64,000 bases of DNA, taken from NCBI RefSeq assembly GCF_002159535.1, contig NZ_NFIU01000006.1, positions 1 to 64,000 on the forward strand, written 5' to 3'. This document shows, piece by piece, positions 32,166-40,462 of the stretch; the stretch's first letter is position 1, and each line of letters opens with the position of its first letter. The translations under genes and the position numbers were made by a program. The notes beneath the pieces are model-generated. The model had not been told where the DNA came from and did not search any database. It worked only from the letters and a program-made list of their open reading frames with translations. Source of the DNA: Olsenella sp. An290 (GTDB taxonomy: Bacteria; Actinomycetota; Coriobacteriia; Coriobacteriales; Atopobiaceae).

Positions 32166-32993
32166 CTACTCCCCCGGCACGTCGAGGCCGGCCTTGGCCA
32201 TCGCGGCGAGAAGCGCGGCGGCCGAGCGCGTGGCGATGAGCTCCTGCGGGAAGTGGATCTCCTCGAGCATGGCGAGCGCCGTCGGCGTGCGGCCCACCGC
32301 CGTGCAGACGTGCGCGTCGGTGTTGACCACGACCCCGCAGCCCAGCTCGGCGCAGGCCTCCGCGATCGCCCGGCAGCTCCCCCACGTGCGGCCCTCGGGG
32401 CCGCGGCTCTCGAGGCTGTGCTCGTTGATCTCTATCAGCCGGCCCGTGCGCGCCGCCTCCCCCACGACCGCGCGCACGTCAAACGGGACGCCCGCGCGGC
32501 CGGTGTGCCCGAGCACGAGCACCTTGGGCTGCGCGAGCGCGCCGAGGTACATCTCGGTTGTCTGCGCGAGCGAGGCACCGTCCGCGAAGTTCTTGTAGTG
32601 GACGCTCGCGATCACGTAGTCGCAGTTGTGGAGCATGCGGTCGTAGAGCGAGCGCTCGCGGCGGGCGGGGCGGCCGGTGATGTCGTGCGTGACGGTGACG
32701 GCCTGCCCAAAGAGGCCGCCCTCGAGGGTGCGGATGTCCGCCTCCATGCCGTGCAGCAGCCGGACCCCCTCCCAGGTTCGCGGCCAGATGCCCATGTTGA
32801 CAAAGTGCTGGTAGTCCCGCAGGTCGGCATGGGTGAGGTCGGTCCCGGGGAAGAGCATGTCGGAGAAGTGGTCGGTCACGCCCAGAAGCTCGAGCCCGGC
32901 ATCGCGGGCCGCAAGGACGTTCTCGCGCAGCGTGGAGTACGCGTGGCGCGAGTAGAGCGTGTGCGTGTGAATGTCGCAGCGGTTCTGCAGCAT
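32166..32993 (-). CDS. PHP-domain metal-dependent phosphatase (YcdX-like)
   Basis: A 275-residue PHP-fold hydrolase. It opens with the metal-binding DIHTHT and GVTDHF, and ends with NTDAHVCTAVG, the last histidine-bearing motif. The pattern matches YcdX-type putative phosphatases more than the polymerase-associated PHP domain. The physiological substrate is unknown; histidinol phosphate is a possibility but no his genes are near. GAGGAGG precedes the ATG. Followed on the same strand by xth. Confidence 0.85.
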   Translation of the reverse strand: MLQNRCDIHTHTLYSRHAYSTLRENVLAARDAGLELLGVTDHFSDMLFPGTDLTHADLRDYQHFVNMGIWPRTWEGVRLLHGMEADIRTLEGGLFGQAVTVTHDITGRPARRERSLYDRMLHNCDYVIASVHYKNFADGASLAQTTEMYLGALAQPKVLVLGHTGRAGVPFDVRAVVGEAARTGRLIEINEHSLESRGPEGRTWGSCRAIAEACAELGCGVVVNTDAHVCTAVGRTPTALAMLEEIHFPQELIATRSAAALLAAMAKAGLDVPGE

Positions 32994-33042
32994 CGCACCT
33001 CCTCGAGCAGTGGACGGCGGCCCCGGACGGGCGACCCCTCGC

Positions 33043-34227
33043 CTACCGGTAGCTCTCGGCGAGCTTTGCCCACGCAGGCAGGGAGCTCACGATGGTCTCG
33101 TGGGAGACGCAGTAGCCCACGCGCACCCAGCCCGGGCAGCCAAAGGAGTCGGAGGGGACGGGCAGGAGCTCGAGGGCACGGGCGCGCTCGAAGAACGCGC
33201 CGGCGTCGGGCTCGAGCGCCTTGACCCAGAGGTAGAACGCCCCCTCGGGCTCGATGAACTCGTAGCCGAGCGCGGAGAGCCCCTCCGTGAGCGCGCGGCG
33301 GTTCTCGTCGTAGGCGGCAACGTCGGAGGGAACGTCCACGCAGTCGGCGAGGACGCGCTGGAAGAGCGCCGGCGCGCAGACGTAGCCGAGCTTGCGGCCC
33401 GCGCCCGCGACCGCGAGCACGAGCTCGTCGTGCTCGGGCACGGTCGGCGGGACGAGCACCCAGCCGATGCGCTCGCCGGGGAGCGAGAGGGACTTGGAGT
33501 AGCTGTAGCACACGATCGTGCGCTCGTAGACGGAGGGCACCCAGGGCACCTCGACGCCGTAGGCGATCTCTCGGTAGGGCTCGTCGGAGATGACGTAGAC
33601 CTGCGTGCCGAGCCGCTCCTCGGCCGAGCGCAGGGCATCCGCGAGCGCGGCCAGGTTCTCGCGCGCGTAGACCGAGCCGACGGGGTTGTTGGGCGAGTTC
33701 ACGATGACCGCCTTGGTGCGCTCCGTGAGCGCCGCGGCCACGGCGGGGACGTCGATCTGGAACGTGGTCGCATCGGCCATGACCTCGACGCAGGTGGCGC
33801 CGGCGGTCTCGATCCAGACGCGGTACTCGGGGAAGTAGGGCGCGATCACGATGACCTCGTCGCCCGGGTTCACGAGGGCGCCGAGCGTGATGGACAGCGA
33901 CGCCGCCGCGCCGCAGGTGAGGTAGAGGTCGGCCGCCGTCGCCGTGCCGTCGCCAAAGCGGCGGCACAGGCTCGCCGCCACGGCCTCGCGCGCGGCCGGC
34001 AGGCCCGGGGCCGGCGTGTAGCCGTGCAGCAGGGTCGCCGGCAGGGAGAGGTTCTTCTCGATGGAAAAGCGCACGGCGTCAGGCGCGGGGATGGAGGGGT
34101 TGCCCAGGGAGAAGTCAAAGACGTTCTCGGCGCCGATCTGGGCCTTGCGCTCCTGCGCGTAGGCGGAAATCTCGCGAATGGCCGACTTCTGCGCGCCGTA
34201 GGCGTAGCTCTTCTGGTTGATGGACAT
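33043..34227 (-). CDS. PLP-dependent aminotransferase, class I/II
   Basis: A 394-residue fold-type I aminotransferase. It has the substrate-side NSPNNPVGS, the PLP phosphate/ring segment VYVISDEPYREI and the Schiff-base lysine in SYSKSLSLPGERIGW. The C-terminal small domain carries EGAFYLWVK. Such enzymes act on aspartate, alanine or aromatic amino acids, and the substrate cannot be assigned. It lies 49 bp upstream of the PHP gene on the same strand. GAGGAG precedes the ATG. Confidence 0.9.
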   Translation of the reverse strand: MSINQKSYAYGAQKSAIREISAYAQERKAQIGAENVFDFSLGNPSIPAPDAVRFSIEKNLSLPATLLHGYTPAPGLPAAREAVAASLCRRFGDGTATAADLYLTCGAAASLSITLGALVNPGDEVIVIAPYFPEYRVWIETAGATCVEVMADATTFQIDVPAVAAALTERTKAVIVNSPNNPVGSVYARENLAALADALRSAEERLGTQVYVISDEPYREIAYGVEVPWVPSVYERTIVCYSYSKSLSLPGERIGWVLVPPTVPEHDELVLAVAGAGRKLGYVCAPALFQRVLADCVDVPSDVAAYDENRRALTEGLSALGYEFIEPEGAFYLWVKALEPDAGAFFERARALELLPVPSDSFGCPGWVRVGYCVSHETIVSSLPAWAKLAESYR

Positions 34228-34335
34228 CGCGGCTCCTCTCAGGCCCGGGCTCGTTTTGCCCCATTGTACCCGGGATGGAAGGGGGCGTCGGGGGTTGGAA
34301 ACCAGAAGGAAGCGCTGGGCGAGAAGGACCGGGCG

Positions 34336-34680
34336 CTACCGGCGGCGGGGCACGTCGCGCGCGCCGCGCACGGGATAGAGGAAGCCGTCCTGGCCAAGGA
34401 CGCCGTCGCCCAGGCTCGTCACCAGGTAGTTGTTGGCGTCGCGGCTGCGGTCCTCGCGCTCGTGGTGGGAGATCCGGATAAGCAGCTTGTCCTGGAGCGA
34501 GAGGCAGGAGCGGTAGATCGTCGACGGGCTGAGCCCGAGCTCGCGGCGAAGCTCGCTCGTGGAGGCGCGCACGGCGACGCCCGGCGCCCCGGCCCGGGCG
34601 GCCAGGCACCTCAGCAGCCTGAGCTCCGTCAGGTTGAGAGAGATTCGGGCCGTGACCTCGAAGCTGCGATGACTCGTCAT
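34336..34680 (-). CDS. Small winged-helix DNA-binding protein
   Basis: A 114-residue protein predicted to bind DNA. Residues about 15-90 form a winged helix-turn-helix: LNLTELRLLRCLAARA, then TSELRRELGLSPSTIYRSCLSLQDKLLIRIS, where SPSTIYRS is the recognition helix. Residues 90-114 are an Arg-rich tail (VRGARDVPRRR). No sensor domain. The family is not recognised beyond MarR/ArsR-like folds. The start at 34680 follows FEVTARISL alignment logic; a longer frame runs through the upstream palindrome and is rejected. A large palindrome 80-130 bp upstream may be its own operator. Confidence 0.7.
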   Translation of the reverse strand: MTSHRSFEVTARISLNLTELRLLRCLAARAGAPGVAVRASTSELRRELGLSPSTIYRSCLSLQDKLLIRISHHEREDRSRDANNYLVTSLGDGVLGQDGFLYPVRGARDVPRRR

Positions 34681-34758
34681 GGCCCGCACCCCCTCCCAGC
34701 CTGTGGGACCGCACCTGAAATAGGGTGCAAATCTTATCATCGGGCAGAAAGGGGCAAC

Positions 34759-34813
34759 GTCTCTGTAATACCATTTACCTGTCAGTTTTCTGACTATGGC
34801 ATTTTGCAGAGAC
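34759..34813. promoter_or_regulatory. 55-bp nested palindrome upstream of the winged-helix gene
   Basis: Three nested inverted pairs share one centre: GTCTCTG/CAGAGAC (34759-34765, 34807-34813), ATACCAT/ATGGCAT (34768-34774, 34796-34802; one mismatch) and GTCAG/CTGAC (34781-34785, 34790-34794) around TTTT. It can be an operator with several half-sites or an RNA hairpin. A smaller palindrome AGCTAT-CT-ATAGCT (34822-34835) lies next to it. Confidence 0.6.
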
Positions 34814-34854
34814 CGCATATTAGCTATCTATAGCTGCACCTTCGCACAAAGGGA

Positions 34855-34890
34855 GGGCAAAAGTGACAGGGGGATGTGTCACTTTTGCCC
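34855..34890. repeat. 14-bp-arm hairpin between ftsH and the winged-helix gene
   Basis: GGGCAAAAGTGACA (34855-34868) and TGTCACTTTTGCCC (34877-34890) are perfect inverted repeats around GGGGGATG. A related, shorter hairpin lies at the ftsH stop. Bidirectional, no U-tract. Confidence 0.7.
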
Positions 34891-34931
34891 CCTGAGGCGC
34901 ATTCACGCTGGCAGACGCATCACAGCAAAAT

Positions 34932-34957
34932 CATGACAGGGCACCATGTCACTTCTG

Positions 34958-34962
<5 letters not shown>
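34932..34962 (-). terminator. Hairpin overlapping the ftsH stop codon
   Basis: CATGACAG (34932-34939) pairs with CTGTCATG (34955-34962); the ftsH stop (34958-34960) lies in the stem. On the minus strand the stem is followed by ATTTTGC. It shares AAGTGACA and CCCTGTCA with the hairpin at 34855-34890, so the two look related. Probably ends ftsH transcription. Confidence 0.45.
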
Positions 34963-36832
<1,870 letters not shown>

Positions 36833-36897
36833 GCAGCTTCTCCTAACGTGTGGTTCTTCTCGCATGTGTCGCCCAGAGGGGCGCGGCGCCCGCGGCG

Positions 36898-37449
36898 CTA
36901 CTTCTTGTAGACCTCGGGCTTGAGGACGCCGATGTAGGGCAGGTTGCGGTAGCGCTCCGCAAAGTCGAGGCCGTAGCCCACGATGAACTCGTCGGGCACG
37001 TGGGCGCCCACGTAGCGCGGGGTGACGGCGGGGGTGTTGCCGGGGACGTCCTTCACGAGGAAGGCCGCCACCTCGACGGAGGCGGGCCCGCGGTTCTCGA
37101 GCATGCGCATGAGGTAGGACAGCGTGAGGCCCGAGTCGAGGATGTCCTCGACGATGAGCACGTCGCGACCCTCGATCTTGGTGTCGAGGTCCTTCACGAT
37201 CCGCACCACCCCGGAGCTCTTGTAGCCCTCGCCGTAGCTCGAGACTGCCATGAAGTCGATGGCCATCGGGCACTCGATGGCGCGCATGAGGTCGGCCATG
37301 AAGACCACGGCGCCCCGCAGCACGGCCACGACGAGCGGGTTCTTGTCGGCATAGTCGCGGGAGATCTCCTGTCCCATGCGGGAAACGATGCCGCGAATGT
37401 CCTCCTCGCTGAGCAGGACGTCCTGAACGTCGGGGTGCAGCGCCTCCAT
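36898..37449 (-). CDS. hpt: Hypoxanthine phosphoribosyltransferase
   Basis: A 183-residue purine-salvage enzyme making IMP/GMP from hypoxanthine/guanine and PRPP. The PRPP loop LIVEDILDSGLTLS and the LRGAVVFMADL block near the N terminus are diagnostic. The C-terminal DEFIVGYGLDFAERYRNLPYIGVL is conserved. An AGGAGAG site precedes the ATG. It lies between tilS (36 bp) and ftsH (65 bp) on the same strand. Confidence 0.96.
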   Translation of the reverse strand: MEALHPDVQDVLLSEEDIRGIVSRMGQEISRDYADKNPLVVAVLRGAVVFMADLMRAIECPMAIDFMAVSSYGEGYKSSGVVRIVKDLDTKIEGRDVLIVEDILDSGLTLSYLMRMLENRGPASVEVAAFLVKDVPGNTPAVTPRYVGAHVPDEFIVGYGLDFAERYRNLPYIGVLKPEVYKK

Positions 37450-37485
37450 GGCTCTCCTCTCTTCCGGCGGGTCCTCGCCCGCCCG

Positions 37486-38991
37486 TCACTCGCCTCGGTG
37501 CAAGGCCAATTCTAGCAGCCAACGCGTCTGCGGAGCGCACCGCGCGCGCTCGTCCGCGCGCACCCCCGCGACCCACACGATGGGACCCGTCGGCGAGGCG
37601 TGCACCACGGGCACGAGCGGCCGGGCGGCCACGGGCAGGCCGGACTCGCCGATCAGGTCGGAGAGCTTCTTGGACTGCCCGTGCATCCCCAGGGGGCAGA
37701 GCACCTCGCCCGGGCGGGGCGCGTCCACCCAGAGACGGCCCCCGCGCGCCGGGTCGACGCCCGCGGCCTCCGCGTCGAGAAGGACCGACTCCCCCGCCCA
37801 CTCGAGCCCGTGGGCGCGGGCCCGGGCAACCGGGTCCGTCCCGTGCGGCACGGGCAGCACCCGCGCCGTGAGCGTGCGGCCCCCGGGGAGCCCCAGCCGC
37901 CCGGGCACCTCGAGCCAGGCGGAGACGGGCTCCGGGCCCGCCGCGCGGGCGAGGAGGGTGAGCAGGCCGTGCTCCACGCGCGCGGAGACGCCCAAGGGGA
38001 CCGTCACCGCGCCCTCCCCCGCCGCCACGGCCCCCAGGACCGCGGCCACGTGGCGCGCCTCGAGCCGGGCCTCCGGGCAGACCGCAAGGAGCGCCTGGCG
38101 CACCACGCGGCGCGCCAGGGCTACCTCGGTCGCGGCGAGCCGCGCGGCGTCGAGGACCAGGGCGCCCGGGGCCTCGTGGCGGCAGAGCTCGCGCAGGGTG
38201 CGCGCGGAGAGGGCCGTGAGGTAGGCGTCCTCGTCGGAGAGGATGTCGCAGGTGGTGGCAAGGCTCGCCACCACGCGGGGGTTCCTCGCCCGCACCACGG
38301 GCATGACCTCGTGGCGCACGAAGGCACGCAGGTAGCGGGTGTCCTCGTTGGTGGCGTCCTCGCGCCAGACGATGCCGCGCATCCGCAGCAGGTCGCAGAG
38401 CTCCTCGTGCGTGCGGTCCAAAAGCGGCCGGACGATGCGGTTGCGGCGGCGCGGGATCGAGGAGAGGCCCGAGGCGCCCGTGCCGCGGATCGCGTTCATG
38501 AAGAAGGTCTCCGCGCGGTCGTCGGCCGTATGCGCCGTGACGATCCGCGCCGACGCGCGCGGGGCCCCGAGGGCGGCGCAGAGCTCGTTGGCGAGGCGGT
38601 TGGCCTCGGCGTAGCGCAGCTCGCGGCCGGCGTTCTCCACGTTGTCGCCCGCGTCCGCGGCGAGCGCGGCCACGTCGGCGCGGCGGATGGTGCAGGGGAC
38701 GCCGAAGCGCGCCGCGAGGTCGCGCACGAACTCCTCGTCCTCCTCGGCGTCCAGGCCGCGCAGGCCATGGTTCACGTGCAGCACGTGCAGGCGCTCGCGG
38801 GCGATGCGCGCCCGTCCGCGACCGTCGTCGATGTCGAGCGAGGACGTGGCCGCGAGCACGAGCAGCGCCGTGGAGTCCGCGCCGCCCGAGACCATGAGGA
38901 CCACGGGGCCGGCCAGCTCCACGTCCGCCCGCCCGCTCGGCCGCTCGAAGCGGCTCCGGCCCGTGGCATATCGACGAGAAACGCTTGGCAT
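37486..38991 (-). CDS. tilS: tRNA(Ile)-lysidine synthase
   Basis: A 501-residue TilS, which converts cytidine 34 of tRNA-Ile(CAU) to lysidine. The ATP-pyrophosphatase P-loop SGGADS (35-40) and the VNHGLRG and GTGASGLSSIPRRR motifs are present. The C-terminal domain (after about 340) is present but Gly/Arg-rich and divergent. It starts the tilS-hpt-ftsH cluster. The ATG at 38991 has GAGGGGG upstream. Confidence 0.93.
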   Translation of the reverse strand: MPSVSRRYATGRSRFERPSGRADVELAGPVVLMVSGGADSTALLVLAATSSLDIDDGRGRARIARERLHVLHVNHGLRGLDAEEDEEFVRDLAARFGVPCTIRRADVAALAADAGDNVENAGRELRYAEANRLANELCAALGAPRASARIVTAHTADDRAETFFMNAIRGTGASGLSSIPRRRNRIVRPLLDRTHEELCDLLRMRGIVWREDATNEDTRYLRAFVRHEVMPVVRARNPRVVASLATTCDILSDEDAYLTALSARTLRELCRHEAPGALVLDAARLAATEVALARRVVRQALLAVCPEARLEARHVAAVLGAVAAGEGAVTVPLGVSARVEHGLLTLLARAAGPEPVSAWLEVPGRLGLPGGRTLTARVLPVPHGTDPVARARAHGLEWAGESVLLDAEAAGVDPARGGRLWVDAPRPGEVLCPLGMHGQSKKLSDLIGESGLPVAARPLVPVVHASPTGPIVWVAGVRADERARCAPQTRWLLELALHRGE

Positions 38992-39039
38992 GCGGTGCCC
39001 CCTCGCGAATCGGCTCCCTTGCGGCTACCCTAGTAGCGC

Positions 39040-39114
39040 GGCACGGCCGGCGCGTCCGGCGGCGGTGCCCGGCACGGCCGGCGCGGCTGACGCGGTCGGC
39101 GGCGGTGCCCGGCA
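39040..39114. repeat. Imperfect tandem GC-rich repeat upstream of the metallo-hydrolase gene
   Basis: Two units (39040-39070 and 39071-39114) both start GGCACGGCCGGCGCG and end CGGCGGCGGTGCCC. The second has an extra 13 bp inside. It lies between the divergent tilS and metallo-hydrolase genes, where promoters are expected. No obvious hairpin function. Confidence 0.6.
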
Positions 39115-39142
39115 GAAAGTGTACGACAGCGAGGGGACACGC

Positions 39143-39955
39143 ATGACGCCTGAGATTCACCTGCACGTACTGGCCAGCGGATCCAGGGGAAACGCCGCCG
39201 TGGTGGAGGGCCCCGAGGGCTCGGTCCTGGTTGACTGCGGCATCTCGCGGCGCGCCCTTCTCGGCCGTGCGGACGAGCTCGGCGTGGACCTTGGCCGGGT
39301 GCGCGCCGTCCTGCTCACCCACGAGCACTCCGACCACGTGGGCGGGCTCACGGTGTTCTGCAACCACTTCGAGGGCGCGCTGCTCGCGACCGCCGGGACC
39401 GTGGGCGCGCGGCGCTATCTCGCCGAGCTCCCGTTCACGGTCATGGGGCATGCCGAGGAGCTCGAGCTCGCGGGCATGCGCGTGCGGGCCTTCCCCACCT
39501 CGCACGACGTTGCCGACCCCATTGGCCTGCGCTTCTCGACAGACGACGACGCGCTTGGGTTCTGCACGGACACAGGAGAGCTGGGCCCGGAGGCGCTGGG
39601 CGCGCTGGAGGGCGTGCGCATCCTGGCGCTTGAGTCCAACCACGACGAGCGCATGCTGGCCACGGGCGCCTACCCGGCCTACCTCAAGGCGCGCGTGGGC
39701 GGGCCCACCGGTCACCTCTCCAACGCGCAGGCCGCGTCGGCGCTCACGCGCCTGGTGGGGCCGGACACCGAGACCGTGGTGGCCATGCACCTCTCGCAGG
39801 ACAACAACCGCCCGAGCGTCTGCGTGCGCACGCTCGCCGAGGCCGTGGGGGCCGAGGTCGTGCCCGGCGAGGACGGCCGGCCCGAGGCCCGCACCCCCGA
39901 CGGCCGCCTCACGATCTGCTGCGCCGCACAGGACTGGCCGCTTTCCGTGTGGTAG
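39143..39955 (+). CDS. Metallo-beta-lactamase-fold hydrolase (YycJ/WalJ-like)
   Basis: A 270-residue MBL-fold protein of the YycJ type. It opens with LHVLASGSRGNAAVVEG, has the metal site THEHSDHVGG, and continues with FPTSHDVADPIGLRF and ALESNHDERML. YycJ proteins are predicted nucleases, often found near walKR. No such genes lie here. The start at 39143 (MTPEIHLHV) has GAGGGG upstream. Length is standard. Confidence 0.9.
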   Translation: MTPEIHLHVLASGSRGNAAVVEGPEGSVLVDCGISRRALLGRADELGVDLGRVRAVLLTHEHSDHVGGLTVFCNHFEGALLATAGTVGARRYLAELPFTVMGHAEELELAGMRVRAFPTSHDVADPIGLRFSTDDDALGFCTDTGELGPEALGALEGVRILALESNHDERMLATGAYPAYLKARVGGPTGHLSNAQAASALTRLVGPDTETVVAMHLSQDNNRPSVCVRTLAEAVGAEVVPGEDGRPEARTPDGRLTICCAAQDWPLSVW

Positions 39956-39999
39956 CGGCGGGGGCGGAGGGCTCGCGTCCGCGATTCCCGGCCCGGCCC

Positions 40000-40080
40000 G
40001 GATTAACGCGCAAAATCTGACTTTTCCGAAACAGCCTCCTGCGGATATATGAAACGAAAACAGATTTTGCGCGTTAATCC
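40000..40080 (-). repeat. Dispersed inverted-repeat element, copy C (perfect arms)
   Basis: This copy has perfect 20-bp terminal arms: GGATTAACGCGCAAAATCTG (40000-40019) and its reverse complement at 40061-40080. They flank about 40 bp that includes GCGGATATATGA. It is the best-preserved member of the family seen at 18231-18306 and 22911-22984. No coding potential, no obvious target-site duplication. Confidence 0.8.
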
Positions 40081-40175
40081 GAGGGAGGGGACGCGCTTGT
40101 CAAGGAGAGCTCCCCGACGAAGGGCCGCCCGGCGGGAGGCCGCCAGACGAGACGCCATCCGGCAGAAGGCTGCCC

Positions 40176-40355
40176 GGTTACGTACACTCCCGGCGGTTAC
40201 GTACACGCTTTCCGGTTACGTACACTTGGCTCGGGTACGTACACTCCGTCACGAACCTTCTACCTGCGGAAACGCAAAATGCCCTCTCGAGAAGGACGCT
40301 CTTTCGTGTACGTAACCGATTTTTGTGTACGTAACCGCCGGGAGTGTACGAAACC
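40176..40355. repeat. 19-bp-phased array of GGTTACGTACAC: four direct, three inverted copies
   Basis: Direct copies of the 12-bp core begin at 40176, 40195, 40214 and 40233 (the last reads GGGTACGTACAC). Inverted copies (GTGTACGTAACC) begin at 40306, 40325 and 40344 (the last reads GTGTACGAAACC). The period is exactly 19 bp in both groups, with unrelated 7-bp spacers inside each group. The two groups are separated by 61 bp. The outer 32 bp on each side are near-perfect reverse complements, including the CTCCCGG spacer. The function is unknown. Confidence 0.85.
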
Positions 40356-40407
40356 GGAAAAGGAAGGGGGCGGAAGAGGGCCGCGGGGCGAGAAGAACCG
40401 CGGGGCG

Positions 40408-40435
40408 AAAAAAGGGGCGCCCGTGCGGGCGCCCC
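40408..40435 (-). terminator. Rho-independent terminator of the first GH84 gene
   Basis: On the minus strand GGGGCGCCCG pairs with CGGGCGCCCC (40426-40435 with 40414-40423), followed by TTTTTT (40408-40413). Confidence 0.9.
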
Positions 40436-40462
40436 TTCGTGACGCGGGGATGGTCGGTCGCG

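Larger units (their letters stand above)
39956..40462. other. Gene-free convergent interval rich in repeats
   Basis: About 500 bp between the stops of the MBL gene (+) and the first GH84 gene (-). In order it holds repeat copy C (40000-40080), a neutral stretch, the 19-bp-phased array (40176-40355), a GCGAGAAGAACC motif (40388-40399) and the GH84 terminator (40408-40435). No convincing gene. Confidence 0.7.

Noticed and set aside
40176-40355. The 19-bp array as a CRISPR
   Set aside because: The core is 12 bp and the spacers 7 bp, copies occur in both orientations, and no cas gene is near.
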